Below the pieces are notes generated by a model that was given only the letters and a program-made list of their open reading frames with translations, was not told the DNA's origin and searched no databases. A stretch of DNA of 64,000 nt, taken from the NCBI GenBank assembly GCA_963930655.1, contig OZ005607.1, positions 26,730,874 through 26,794,873 on the forward strand, given 5' to 3'. This stretch comes from Myrica gale. Its lineage: Eukaryota > Streptophyta > Magnoliopsida > Fagales > Myricaceae. This document shows positions 34,331 to 47,393 of this stretch, in pieces (the first letter of the stretch is position 1; each line of letters begins with the position of its first letter). The position numbers and the translations under genes were made by a program.

Positions 34331-34366
34331 GAACGAGCATTGTTTTGGACTGCGTTTGTACAACCC

Positions 34367-36010
34367 GACTGCCTTTTCAGTAGCAGCAAACATGAACTCC
34401 ACCGTAGGTTGTGCTCTCCTGCAGATAGTCCAATCACGCATCAGCAAAAAATCAAAATGTTCAACTTGATTCCAACCAAGTTACCAGATATGACCACAGA
34501 TACAGAGCACGCGCAAAGCTACTTCTAACACATGTATGCAAATACATGGAGAACGAAAGAAATTCATACGAAATGACCTACTTCTGCTTAGGTATTGTTT
34601 TCATCATAAGAAAGAAGCATATACGGTTGATTTAGAGGAAATGCTCATCTGCAGAGCAACTCTCGCAGCCACTGATTTTTCATAGTTTAAGATCCCTGGA
34701 CAAAATGGTCGTGCTTGCACAATTCCTCCTAAAATCAGCTAAGAAGTTTGACGCCTCAGCAATGCTCGAGGAATAGAGACAGGAGAAAACATGAGGGCAA
34801 TAAAATTTTATTATTTTCTATACATATAAACTAAGTTATATATCACAGTCAAGAAAAGCCAAGAATTTATATAACAAACAAAAGGGGGGAAATAGACGCA
34901 TTTGCAATAATTTGAAAACAAATAATAAGAATTCATAGTTTTCAAGAAAACATACTTCAATTATAAATATTTTGAAGTAGAAAAACAGATATGGCCAACT
35001 TCCAAGGACCCTTTTTGTTAAAATCTAGGCGTTAACAACCCTATGAGTAGTTTGAAGAGGTCTTGAGCGCCATCCAGCAGTTTTTATTTATTAAAGAAAA
35101 AGAAAAAGATATACAAAAATTTCATTGGTCATCTGTCTCTAGCGGAGACTTTGCTGATAAGTTCTGATACATTTCTTGCTTCTAGCAATTCTGATAATGT
35201 GGCTTTGCAAATGTCTTTCTTATTCTGATAACAAGGCTTTGACAACGTGCTCTGCAAACAAAAATGTCCTTACTGACCTTCACAACTCACTAGGTGGCGG
35301 CATATTCTCTTACCAATCATAATTCTGCGCTTAACTAGTTTCAAGTTGTGTACTCTAAATAAGAGTTACTACGATCTCAAGATCAACAAATTTTAAGCCT
35401 TCACACTGACCATTACGGCAAGACCAAGGGGTAGCATGTGGAAATGTTGGCAGTATTTGCACAACACCCAACCTCTCCCAACCCTTTAACTCCCAAACCA
35501 AAACTAAGAGAGTATAACTTCCTTATATTTGAAACTAGAACAAAGAATGTTACTAACCACAATTTAGCATAAATGCATAGAGACACATTCATTTAGGGGA
35601 GGTAGAGCAGTAGGAATTCAAGCTAACTTGAGCTCAGTTGAGTAGCAAGAGCAATACCCAGAAAAGTACACTAGACTAGATACATAAATTCTTTGTTATA
35701 GTGGTCATCATCATTCCCAGCAGCATTACAACTAATATTTGTCATTGAACAAACCTGAAAATGTCCTCACTTTGAGATGGGGTATACTTTGAAAATACAT
35801 CTCCGAATCTCATGCAGGAAAGTCCAGTAAGTGATCTACCAATTACAATAAGAGAAATGTCAGGTTATGAACATGACACATTTCAACTCTTAAAAGTTAT
35901 TTGGAAATGGGCGATTAGTGACCTTTCTATACAATTCCGCAGAGCCTGAGAGAGGGCTGCTGCAACCTCTTCCGAGTCCCCAGGTGCCAACCAGATTCCA
36001 GATGCAATCA
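34367..36010 (-). pseudogene. MED13: MED13 (Mediator kinase-module subunit) three-exon fragment
   Basis: Three short exons with matching phases lie on the minus strand: 36010-35923, 35835-35755 and 34418-34367. They encode, in order, ASGIWLAPGDSEEVAAAL, MRFGDVFSKY and RRAQPTVEFMFAATEKAV. From memory these are consecutive in the N-terminal part of plant MED13, a large nuclear protein of the Mediator CDK8 module. The last exon breaks off after KAV into unrelated sequence and no upstream exon is visible. It is a duplicated internal piece of a gene located elsewhere. Introns at 34419-35754 and 35836-35922 show no other gene. Confidence 0.65.
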
Positions 36011-36246
36011 CTTTAATATTAAAAAATTTAAATAAGAAATCTTACTTATCCCCCAAAAAAGAATCAAAATAAGACAATAGAAAAGTGAACTTCGTTGGAA
36101 AGAAGATGCTTTATGAAAATAAAGTAAACCTCGTTAAGATAGAAGGTAAGGGAATGATAAAAACCATAAATAAGCATCCGTAATTTGTAATATTCAGACT
36201 ATAACTAAAAAAAACGCAACAAGAATCGAGAACATATTATACCTGT

Positions 36247-38770
36247 TTACCAAAGAGGAATACATGATACCCCTTCCGTCGCCGCGCTAATAACAAGATC
36301 TTCCAACCAGTACGAGACTGCATGAATTTCATCGCTATCCGTTTCCAATGGCTGATAAGAAGAATGCTCATAGTATTTAGAATGTAATCCATGCGGAGCA
36401 ACGGAACTGTAGAACTGGGAAGCGTCATCCTCGTATACTAACCGCACCCTGCAATCTTTCACATGCTCACCTGAATCTTCCCATTCCTTCAAAGATATCT
36501 CACTTTTTGTTTCTTTACTGGGGAAATAATAAGAACCAATTTCGTCTTTAAATTTCAAAGGAACAACTGAAGCTCTAATGCAGCTGCTTCATGTATCCCA
36601 ATTATTAGAGTGTTCCAGAAACCACGTAGCTGGTACAAAGGCCCAAAATTCAATTGGCTCAGAAGGGATTGCAGGGGCCCACAGGAACAAGGGTTCTGTT
36701 TGAATATTTTCATCCCTCTCAAAAATACAAGCAAAAGGTAGAAGAGGAGGAGAATGATCCATATGTCCGCCAAGAGTATCCAAAGCACGCTCATTGGATT
36801 CAAGAACAAAAAATAAAGAGCAACCTTTCAATTTTCTATTATCCTTCAATTTTGAATGATCCATGCGGGGTGTGAAGTCAATAATAACTACTACCTGCAA
36901 TTTTTATTTTATTTTTAAAGAGAAAGAACCTCTCGCATTAGTAATTGGAAGACTTTATTATGTAACTTTTGTATCTAACAACTATAAGAGAGAGAGACTC
37001 ACTTCCAACCGTCTACCCGAAGGACTCTCTTCACACCTCATTGTTACCGAAGAACCTGTAGTAGTTGTATTGTTGAACCACTTGGGGATTTCACTAGCTG
37101 CCGACGAAGAGCCAGTCATTAGAAAATCAAATATATCTCTTCCATTTTTGCTAATGATCTCCTGCATTGTGAGGAAATTATAGCCATTAGCACCCACAAA
37201 TTTTTTGTTCTTTCTAATTTCCCAGAGGAAGGGTCATAGAGAGGGAGAAAGAGACGGACCTTCTCAAATTGTATACCTTCGCCCAGTCCAAAGTACACGA
37301 TATCAACCGCGTCTTCATTGTCATAATTGACATACAACCCTTGTAGAAAGTTTTTTTCAAAATCAATCTCCTCGCCGCCATGAAATATTCTCAGAAAAGC
37401 ATATGATGCGGGTTTGGTATGAAACCATACGCAAGATTTAGCTTGTAGATCATTACATGTTCCTGAAACCACTATCTCTCCGAAGTTCTTCGGAAGTAGG
37501 CTGAGTGATGGTAATTTTGTTAGAGCAGTTGCTTTTGCATTAAAGCTGGACAAATGTTTCAATCCACTCAGGTTTGGAAATTCCTCAAGTCTTATGCAAC
37601 CGTCTAAATTCAAGGTGTCAAGGCCAGATAAACTACTAAATGGTGGAAACTCTTTCAGGAGTACAGTGTAATCCAACTCAAGCCTTTTCAAAGATGTCAT
37701 TCCCACTATCTTAGGAAACATTTCAAGTTTTGTACACATACGAAAATGAAGTTCTTGAAGAGATTCCAAGCCAGTCATGTCTAGTGGAAGGCATTTAAGA
37801 CTTACGCAACAGCTTAGATTCAAGTATTCAAGCCGTTTGAGTACTTCAATTGATTTATGAACCTGAGACAAACTATCACAGTTCGAAAGATTCAAAAACT
37901 TGAGATTCAGAATTTCAGTGAAGTCCAGTGTCTTGATCAACCTTGAACACTCACCCAAGTCAAGTAGTTTCAAACTGCCAAAACTCTGTAACCAAACCCC
38001 AAACCAATAAATAATTCGATAAAGCTACAAACTAAAGAACTTTTTTTATTAAAAATTAACAATTGCATAAAGGAAAATCTTACCTTTGTTCCCTTCCACA
38101 ACTCTTTGATATTGTGGCTGCCCCTCAAACTAAGTTCAACAAGTTTATTTGCTTGAAAATTAGTGGGAAAGGATTTTAAAGGATATCCATCCCATTTCAT
38201 GATGCGCAGTTCCTTAGTTGGTATGGATTCCAAAGGATGTCTGTGCCCTATCATTGTGCATAACTTGTCCCATAAGTTTTCTGCAGGGATTATGTTATTG
38301 AGCTTTAGAATTCTCAAATTTTTCATCTTTGTGAATTCTTCAATACTCAATCGTTCCTTTTTATCTAGAGGCAACTCTAGGACTATGCCTTCAACCACAT
38401 TTGTTCCCTGTTAATCAAGAACAAAAGATCAATTGTATTATAGAAATATTTGATAAATGTTTAAAATTTCAAGAATCGTATTAAAAATACTTGTTCTACG
38501 TTCTTGTATTGACTAATCCACTTACAGTATTATTCTTCAACACATGAAGGACATCTTGATAATGCCACAATCTACTGCGTTGGCCTGGTTCCATGGGAGA
38601 TTCACGCCGAACTATTTCTTTCCCCATTTCTTGTAACAAATCATGCATTTCCAAATTTCCGTAACGTTTAGTTATAAGGGATTTATCCATCAGTATGTCA
38701 ATATTGATACATGTATAGTAGCCACAACTTTCTAATATATCCATAAGCTCATTATCCAAGACCTTACCTT
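36247..38770 (-). pseudogene. TNL-d: 5'-truncated TNL (ARC2 end, LRR, C-JID)
   Basis: Exons with GT-AG junctions are the NB-ARC tail 38770-38526, LRR linker 38407-38084, LRR 37985-37260, a post-LRR exon 37161-37003 and the C-JID exon from 36894. The first fragment includes DKSLITKRYG and an MHD motif in LEMHDLLQEMG. The LRR exon shows repeated L-x-x-L-x-L spacing; IPKWFNN and GCSLFFVLES mark the C-JID. The TIR exon and most of NB-ARC are absent, because coding sequence ends at 38770 against rearranged flank DNA. A TGA at 36589-36591 interrupts the C-JID where TNL-f has a Cys codon, with open frame on both sides. It is a close paralogue of TNL-f. Confidence 0.85.
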
Positions 38771-39130
38771 TAAAGAATTATAAGAAGTCTTTTTCTAATA
38801 TTTTCTTCTCCCTCTTCCTTTCTAATTTCCTCCAAACTATTTTATTTAAATTAAGTGGGGAAACCAATCTCTTAACAATTACTCATAATTATGCGGTGCA
38901 AATCCCTCTAGAAGAGAAGTAGAAACCACACAAAAAGAATGGAAAAAGCCGTGGAGACGTGTTCCCAGACTTATTGACTTTTAAACGCTCGATTTTTTGT
39001 CTTTTTGGACGGAGCTGTGGCTTTTGAACATCGTCACCTGTTCACAAATGATCATCTTCTAACCGGTAACGATTGCAATAATTGATTATAGAAGCTCTTG
39101 CAAAAGCTTGTCGGGGAAGAGAGGGAGATC
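38771..39130. repeat. Rearranged TNL 5'-flank segment, inverted relative to 9645-10130
   Basis: It begins exactly where TNL-d coding homology stops. It carries GGAGACGTGTTCCCAG, a variant of the ACGCGTTCCCAG flank module, suggesting that a deletion joined the promoter side to the middle of NB-ARC. Confidence 0.5.
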
Positions 39131-40190
39131 AGGGAAAGGGCCAAGAAAATGAAAATATAATTCAAGGAACCGAGAAATTAGTCGATTGAAATGGTGAGGA
39201 GACGGAGAGCCCACATGGGAAATATTGTCGGGGAAGCTTGGTAAGAAAAAAAATTTAAGTATTTTTTTATTTATTTTGTAAGCTTGTCAATGTGGCAATG
39301 ATGTGGCGTAAGTGACTGACTGGGCAGATACTTACATGATATTTGTGGATTGACAGGTTTGTATCAAAAAAGTGACATAATTTAATTAGATTGACGTGAC
39401 ATTAATTTATAAAATTAATATTTTAAGTTAATGGAAGGGGAGGGAGGCGGACAAAATGGTCTATTTTTCCAAAATCATTACGTAAGTAGTTAAATGACTA
39501 GTTTGTAAGTTTCAACTTTATGGATCCAATTGCAATCTTCTAATACCTCAATTGTAATTCCGCAAAAAAAAATGACATTAATGTTTTCAGTCAAGTCCAA
39601 TCCTCTTGTTCTTAAAATTATGGAAACGAGATCCCCACAATGAAAATTCCAGTTCCAGGAGAGATGAAAAAGACTTGTGCGTAATTTATGGTTTTGGAAA
39701 CTAATGAGCCTCTCACAAGTTTAATTCACAAACATCTTTAAAACTTCTTGTCACTTTCTTTCCCCTGGATTCTAAATATGCTTCAGTCTTTCCCGTACTC
39801 GAAAATAAACTTCATTAAATAATCATAAATAGGAAGATAAGTGAAACCTGCATTAATGTGTTAGAAAGCACAAATACTTCTTTTTTTACAATAACCAACT
39901 GTGATTAAAAATTAAAAATGAACTTTCTCGACAAGTGTCTTGTTACAAACATGTTTACTTGATGCCCCACTGAGTAATAGTTGCTCTGTTGATGGTGCAT
40001 TTGCTGCCCTACTAGAGGACATATTCACTTTTACAGCTTCTCTGCTTGGCCATTCATGCTGGCAGCGTTGCTCTTCTTCAATTAGTTTTCTCCTGTGCTT
40101 TTACGAAAGGTCCCCTGTATTTCTACTCCAACTTTGTCGTGGCAGTTTCTACTGGTGCAAAGGGACAATAAGTGCTAAAGGAACAAGCGA
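39131..40190. other. Intergenic, nothing recognised
   Basis: AT-rich spacer. No domain or repeat boundary was identified. Confidence 0.4.
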
Positions 40191-40751
40191 CGAAAATTGA
40201 TTCAAGTGTCATCTTGCCGCTACAGGGCAAATCTCCTGTAGTGTTCTCGACGCACTGCTAATCGTCGTTGAAGGATGAGGAAACCTTCACGCACTGCAAA
40301 AATACTCCCTGCAACCGAAGCTCCGTCGAGAATGGCCTCTAGTCACAAAGAACATCATCGTCGTTGTTGGGTCAACGCGACAAAAACTGGGCGTCGTCTT
40401 GACATCGTCGGTGAAGGAGGAGGTAGTATTGACGCACAACACATCGTCGGCAAAAGGTGAACAAACCTTGACGATCTGAATGTCGTAGGCCACAGAGCAA
40501 CAACGACAATCGGTGCAACACGATGGACTCTTCACCGAGACTGCTCAACCGTTCTCCCAACACCATTGAAGGTCGACGCAACTTCAATTTAGCTGACGGA
40601 GAAGCGCGATTGTCGCGGTTGAGCTGTCTCGACGCGGCAACTGCGACTAACGTTCAACGATCGAAAGTCGTGGCTGAAGGGCTCCAGTGACGATTTGTAT
40701 AGTTTTGGTCACGACAGCACTCGTCAGGTGAGCCCAATATTCTTGTAGTGA
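40191..40751. mobile_element. Truncated CACTA element, one end
   Basis: It ends ATTCTTGTAGTG, and its subterminal sequence (CGACGCGGCAACTGCGACTA, then GTGGCTGAAG) matches 27745-27810 of the complete CACTA element. No CACTACAAG partner is found upstream. It cuts into the TNL flank module that resumes at 40752. Confidence 0.6.
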
Positions 40752-41690
40752 GGGAAGCTGCTTCACTGCCGGTGAAATGAGCTTGTGGCCACATACCACA
40801 ATACTTCTCTATCTAAAATAGTTGTCATTTGGACATGTTCGTTGTAAGAAAATTTGTTGAATTATGAGAATGTTTTTTGAGTGTGGAAATTTTGTGTATT
40901 GGAGTTTGTGAAATATTACAAGTAAATATATTTTATAGGAGTTGGTGAAAAAGTGAGGAGAGAGAAGATTGTTAATAAATATTATAATAATAATAAATTA
41001 TATGACGAATTTTTTAATATTAACCCCAAATAATTGACGGGGTTCGAACATCCCAAAATAGCGTGAATATTTAGCTGATGTTTGAGCTTTATTGGCATAT
41101 GTGTAAAAGTTGTATTGAAGTGTGTAAAAAAGATAATATTGAGTTGTATTAGTATGCTATGCTGGTTGACAAATGGTGAGTACAGCCACTACAAACTAGT
41201 GTATAATGCGGATGATGGATGTGGCAGTGATGGTAAAAGGAATTGGAAAAACAATAAGTATTGAATGAATCTTGTCCGTAACAGCAGGAAATAAAAAGTT
41301 CAAAAAGATTGATAGTTTCAAATTGTCACTAATGCCCAGTTGTTCCGATACTCTGTTTTCACTTCCACTGGCACTGGCAGGATCAAGATCAGCCATATTA
41401 AGAAAAATAAACTTAACTTAAGGGTCTTCATTGTCGGTGAAATGAGCTTGAGCTTGTGGCCACACTTCTGTGTCTGTAATAGTTGGCAAAGAGACGCGTC
41501 TTCGTGGAAACCACGCTACAGAAATCGATCGACATTGAAGGAAAAACCCCGAGACGCGTTCCCAGCCTTTTATTTACCAATTAAACGCTTGCTTTTTTGA
41601 CCGTTCGAGCTGTGTGCCTGTGTCCAAACCCATTTTACTTTCGACTAGGTCCCATTTTGCTTTGTATTTTATGTTACATCATATTTTCTT
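40752..41690 (-). promoter_or_regulatory. Orphan TNL 5' flank module, interrupted
   Basis: The segment 40752-40833 matches 51968-52045 and breaks at GTTGTCA. The module resumes at about 41424-41690 with ACGCGT at 41494-41499 and 41554-41559. Between them lies AT-rich, MITE-like sequence. No TIR exon follows within 0.5 kb, so this flank has lost its gene. Confidence 0.5.
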
Positions 41691-42625
41691 GCTATTTAAC
41701 TTTATTCTTCGTGGCTTTATGTGCTTTTTTTTTTCTTTTTCTGAGCAACTTTCGGCTTTGCAAATCCTTCTTAATTTCGCTTAGTGGTCGACTGTATTAA
41801 CGAAGAAAAAGTGGTTACTTTGGTGCCTGTGAATGACGAGCTAGGCGTTTCCGCGCCTGTAACATTTGGTTTGACATGGGGCAATCAATTCTCAGTCTCC
41901 ACAGCAAAATTGAAAATGTTTTGTGCTATTATGTTGTTCTTATTACATCCCCGTCTTATAATCAAGAGTTCTTTCCATAAACATTATTTTCTAAAACTTC
42001 TCTACCCTATTAATTATAACAAAAGTTAAGATTAATTTGAGAATTTAAACTTGCTCTTACCTTAATTTGTGTGAAAGATTACTTAGCGTATCAGTAGGAC
42101 CCCATAGGACTGTTTAGTTTTGTGTTGGACAGAAAGATCAATCATCAGGCAGAGTACAGGATCCTAGGCAATTCATCTTTACTTTTTCTTTATTCTGTAA
42201 AAAGAAAAAGAAAAATAACTTCAAATTTTCTTTTCTCATCTTTCTCTTAATTCTTCTACTCTTGCTGGACAAGAAAACGAATCTCTTTGATTGCTAACAG
42301 TTACTAACGAAGAAATAAAAGCTTGTTTAATGCAGTGCAAATTTGCTTAGAGATTGTGAGGGCGGTCTGAGTGAGGGTGATGATAGAGGAACTATTAAGC
42401 TAATAAGAAAAAATAATTTTTTATTATTTGAATTATATTTGCTAGCAGTCCCCTTAAGTATGGAACAAACTCTCCTTTTATTGAGAGACACAACACTTGT
42501 AGTATTTAATTGAAATCGAGGTGAAGTGCAGAGTTAGATCTTTAACTCAGAATCTTGACCCTAAGTCTAATACCATGTGAATATACCATTTATCTCTATG
42601 AGATAGATTGTTATTATTCAAAGGA
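41691..42625. other. Intergenic, nothing recognised
   Basis: AT-rich; an 81-codon frame at 41784-42029 has no recognisable domain. Confidence 0.4.
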
Positions 42626-42633
42626 GAAAATAT

Positions 42634-42971
42634 ATTTTTCACCCACGAATTACCATAGGTTTTGCACTTTGCACCCTAAACTACCATTATTAAGACATTG
42701 CACCTTCTAATTACCAATCTTACACATGTAAAATTTTTAGACTAAAATGACAATAATGTCATTGACCCACTTTGCATATATTAAAAATATTGTTGTCAAT
42801 TCATTAAATTTTCGGAAGTATTATTGTCGGACGAATGATGCAAAATGTCTAACATTAGTAGTTGAAAAGTGCAAAGTGTTTAAATTTGACAATTTTCTCA
42901 AAGATTGGTAATTAGAGTGTGCAATGTCTCAAAAGTGATAGTTTAGAGTGCAAAACCTATAGTAGTTGTGA
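42634..42971. mobile_element. Inverted-repeat MITE inserted against a tRNA half
   Basis: The arms 42634-42719 and 42896-42971 are inverted copies sharing TAGGTTTTGCACT and CTAATTACCAATCTT. Related single arms occur at 55480-55610 and 57180-57310. Target duplications are not clear. Confidence 0.55.
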
Positions 42972-43018
42972 GTCTATTGCTTTGAAGGCAATTATGCTAA
43001 CCGTTGGACTACAAACGC
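42972..43018 (-). pseudogene. 5' half of a tRNA-Gly gene
   Basis: The minus strand reads GCGTTTGTAGTCCAACGGTT, then AGCATAATTGCC, an anticodon loop TTCAAAG and CAATAGAC. This matches the acceptor, D and anticodon arms of plant tRNA-Gly(TCC) (from memory), except that the anticodon position reads TCA rather than TCC. The variable and T arms are missing, replaced by the MITE end. It is not a working tRNA. Confidence 0.65.
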
Positions 43019-43680
43019 CCTTGTTGATAGTATGAAGCCATTCTAATGAGAAATCAACGTTGTGTTTTTTTCGCTTCCATCTTTTATCAAAACAGTGCCC
43101 CTTATTTCTTCAATCTCTTCTTCTAGCGTTGAGCTATGGAGAGCAATTGCATTTGTTTCATTACCATAGCACTAGGGTTAGGCACTCTGTTATACTTCAT
43201 TGTGGCTTTGCATTGGGTTGAAGTCTGTATTTATTAAATTTTGGAGTAAATTAATGGGCTTCTGCACAGATTTTCAGGCCTACGCAAAACCTTCCCGTCT
43301 CTTGCCAGCCTAAGAAGTGAAAGTCTGCAGAAACCTCACCAGAAAAGATTTTTACATCTTTCAATTAAGAGGATAGTTCTCAATGTTTGTTCAGAATCAA
43401 GATAGGTACTAGTGAAATCTATGGCTCAAGTCTAAGTGACTTAAATGCTGGGATTCTCGTATGCTTGATAGGGGAAAATGGTGATTCTACATTACGGTGG
43501 ATTTCAGCCAGTTTGATGACAGAGCACTCCATAAAATCAAACAGGAACAAGATGCAATATTTAAAAAAACATAAGACAATCATAAATCAAGAGAAAGCTG
43601 CACTTGTGCCTGCGCTGGCAAGATTGGACAGTCTGATAAAGCCAGTTGAAGCCTCAATACGACCGTATTCAAGATGGAAG
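43019..43680. other. Intergenic, nothing recognised
   Basis: No gene. The frame at 43387-43683 (+) is antisense to, and overlaps the end of, the TNL-e relic. Confidence 0.4.
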
Positions 43681-44818
43681 TGACCCCCCTGAATCGGGAC
43701 GACGAGAAATAAGACAATGATATTGAGAATGCAAACCATGAGGAGCAAAGGTACTATAGATCTCTGAAGCATCGTCCTCGTACACTAGACGCACCCCCAA
43801 CTGTTTTACACGCAGAGAACACCCATAATTCCGACAACCACGAGGATCCCCACAACCGAATTGAAGTTCAGGACTGACTGAAGCATTAACGGATCTCTGT
43901 CCATCGAAATTACTGGTGGTTTTGTTTTCCAAAAACCACCAAGCTGGTATAAAGGCCCAAAATCCAATCAGCCCAAGAGCAGAGACTCGAGGGACCCAAA
44001 GATCCAAATTTGTTCTAGAAACACCTGGTTCATGGGTATCAAAGACAACAAAACTTGTCATAACAATAAATCTCGGGACAAAATTGGTAGGATTTGAATT
44101 CCTCGTTAAACGTCTTCATATGATTGAACCCCAAACACTCATCGACTTCATATACAATGAACAGAATTTGTATTATAATCAACATCTGTGCGGATCATAA
44201 AGGGAGAGGAATTTGTATGTCCATGTTTGAACCACTCAGAAATCAAAAGAACTGCCGGACATCATGGAGTCAATCACATGATCTTTTAACTGTGAAATGA
44301 ATTAAGGAAAAGAAAGAAAGATTGTTAAATTTGCGGCGTTTTAAAATAAGCTGATCAGTTACAAAATCAAAATGAAAGTGGCTTAAGATTATTTCAACAG
44401 CGGGATATATATGCAGAGAATTAGGAGACTCACATATTCGCCAAGTATATTGCCTCCAACACCAATGTGAAACATATCATAGCAGCCCCGTTCTACCTCA
44501 TAACCAATACACAAAGGCTCTTAGAAAACGGAATCTTTCCCAAGAAAACCTTAAAATTGATGCCATATTGTAGGTACGCGAGCGTTTCCTCGACAACGGG
44601 CGCAATTCCTTTGATTCCAGCGGCAAATGCTTACATCCACTAACCACTACTCTCATTGTGCTCTTCGGAAATAGATCCGGGGATGGTAAGTCTGTTATAT
44701 CAGTTTCAATTGCTTCCATATACTCCAGACAAGTCTCTCCTTTCCAACCACCCCAACTATTTCCTCCACTGCTTTTCGTAGCAGCTCGTGTTGCTTCAGC
44801 ATGTTTTACACAGCCCAC
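43681..44818 (-). pseudogene. TNL-e: relic with LRR end and C-JID
   Basis: The fragment 44818-44434 holds an LRR tail (LPSPDLFPKSTMRVVVSGC; later LCIGYEVERGCYDMF) ending at a GTGAGT donor. Around 44290-44230 a broken post-LRR exon reads MMSGSSFDF, then a stop. The segment 44061-43681 encodes C-JID with IGFWAFIPAWWFLE and RLVYEDDASEIYSTFAPHGL. Introns and exons are disrupted and there is no NB-ARC or TIR. It is more diverged than the d/f pair. Confidence 0.75.
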
Positions 44819-47393
44819 TCCGCTACATTGGAAGAATCATCCACAGATCCAACCAGTACTGGTTCCTGCATAAATAAGAACCATAGTATTTAGCATGCAA
44901 GCCGTTAATATGTATATTGTGTAAAACGTGATCCACCTACTTTCTTCCTTGAAACCAGTCAAGTGGATGCTTTCTTGCTTACTTTATCTAGAAGATGCAT
45001 ATATATAATTTAGCTCAGTTATTTGTGCTTTTATCTCAGCTAATAATAGTAACGGGTCACCCTTAATTGAAATGAAAACGTCAGGAAGGTCCTCAAGCAT
45101 TTTCCTCTTGCGCTATTTCCATTTGCGTTATTTCAAAGCAATCTTGACAACCTTCTTGTGGCCATCTAGATCAAGTGGCTTCAAGATTTTCATGTAATCC
45201 AAAACCAACAACAAAAAGCACAGCAAAGAGCACATAATTATGCTCTTCTTCTTCAAAATACGGCCCCCGTCCTCTCTTCCTTTCCCACAGTACCTTTTGT
45301 TGAAGTACATCATCATCTTCATAACATTTCAAGTAAAATGTTAGGAACTGTTCTCTTATTCACCCCCATGCCACGTGACCTGCCATCTCCAGAGCCTTTG
45401 CACTGTTGTAAATCAAGTGAACAAGATTATCAGCTTCTTCATTTCTTTTAGCACATAGGTACCTGTTGCATGTGATGTGTGACTAATTTATGGTGAATAG
45501 TGATGGGAAAGATAAACAAAACATAGGACAAAAAACTTATAAACTCTGCCTTTTGTATTCAATTTTGCACGCTGGAAACCAATAAAACAAAAAGATAGCG
45601 TCAACTTAGATTTAAAGCCGCATTTGGTAGGAAATAATTAGCTACCGTGCATGTCAAATATTGCTCCAGTCATATAAGCAGTGCAAACAGGAAAGAAGTG
45701 AGCTATGCCAGAATCTCCTCATAGACAACAGCAATTAGCTTGAGCTATTGCAATCCCCTTATATAAAGCAATAATCATATATTCGGAAGTAATCTATGCT
45801 GGTGAACAACTGAACATAAGATGAGTACAGCCACTACAAATAGTCAAATATGTCATGTGATGGATCCTTTCCAACCTGCAAGATTCAGGTGATGGAAGTG
45901 GTAGTGATGCTGGTGGCATGAACTACGCAATGTTCAGTCCTCGATATTGGTAGTAAGTTCATCACAATGTCACATGAACAGCCTATGGCCTCAAGAATCT
46001 GAATATGTACAGCCTGAACTACGCAATGTTCAGTCCTCGATATTTATTTACCTTGTAAATATTCAGCATCATTGCCAAACAAGTCCTGGGACACTTATAG
46101 TGGATCAAAAGTTTCGATGCTGGCAAGCAATAAACAATAGGAATAAGCACTAGGCATGTCTATTTCCCTAAACATCAGTATCCTAAACGGAACACATTCA
46201 TTGGAAAACGAGTCCCTGCAACAACACTGTCCTGCCGTTGCTATCTGTGTTCCAATTAAAGAGCAAAACTAAAGTTCCAATTAAATCACATTCAGGAACT
46301 GAGAAGGAATATAACTGACAAAGATAGGGAGATGGAGAAGGGCGGCCAATTCACATGTAATTCTCCACCTCTAGCACCATTAGGACGAATTCATTTTAGT
46401 TAAATAACAGGATGATAGGGGAAAAAATCTCACAGAAACAAGACGCACTAACAACATATGAAAGCACAAGAGAAATAAACAAAAATTTGGATGATCCTCT
46501 TTCTTGAGCCACAACATCTGCAATAGGCTCAGGATAGACTACACAGAGAGAGAGTTCCTAGGAAAGAGTTCTTGAAGCGCATTGGGCTACCTCATGAGAA
46601 TTGGTTGATCTATGATAGGGGTCAAATTTGAAAGCTTAACTGGATCTCTTACTCTTTCTTTCCCAACATTTTATTCAGTAACAGAAATGATGACATAATT
46701 ACAGAAAGAAAAAGTCCCATGAGAAGTTGCTATGATCTATGAGATACTTAAAGGAATGCAGTGTATGGAAACGAAAGACACAATAACGATGATTTAAACC
46801 CATACAACCTTGATTGTAAGGGTATGCCTCTTCCTTCCTGGGAAGGGTTTGTCCAAACGAAAAAGAACGTGGAGATTATAACCCATGAGAGAAAAAGAAA
46901 AGGCAAAGAAAGATTAAGCGAAAACATTCCTGGTATATAGCAATGAGCAAAACAACGCAACTCTTTCATTTCAGTAAAATTTCAAACTTTGAAAAGCATG
47001 CTGTTAATCAGCAACCATTAGAATTCCAAAACACAAATATACTCATTAATTTAACAGACAAAATTAGTGAGATACTCACATCATAACCAGAGGTTTTAAC
47101 TCAGTACTGTTGAGTGGCGGACAAATGAGAGTAAAGAGTAACAGCCAACAGGCGACAGCGGGGAGGTTCGAATTTAGTGGTTAGGGTATGGCGAGGGAAA
47201 CGAGGAAGAGGAAGAGTCAAGGAAGCCGTCCAATTAGTAGGAGCATCGTCCGAAGCTTATGTAGTCGGTAGCATTTGAGGCCTCAACGAGACTGCATTGA
47301 CTCAACGGATCGGTAGACTTCATGGCAGGTTTGTAGTGTCTGAACTTTTATATGGATAAATATAGATCTCTACTGTTGTATCTTCGCTCCAAA
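44819..47393. other. Intergenic spacer with cluster repeats
   Basis: No gene recognised. Features are a duplicated GAACTACGCAATGTTCAGTC (about 45919 and 46015), the 33.24 kb repeat near 46540-46640 and the 34.2 kb repeat at 46745-46860. A 64-codon minus frame at 45128-45322 is unrecognised. Confidence 0.45.

Noticed and set aside
40275..40587. Overlapping Ser/Arg/Cys-rich frames
   Set aside because: They are produced by the CGTCG-rich subterminal region of the truncated CACTA element.
45128..45322. Minus-strand 64-codon frame considered as a heavy-metal-associated (HMA) domain
   Set aside because: No CxxC motif or convincing beta-alpha-beta pattern; similarity was too weak to call.
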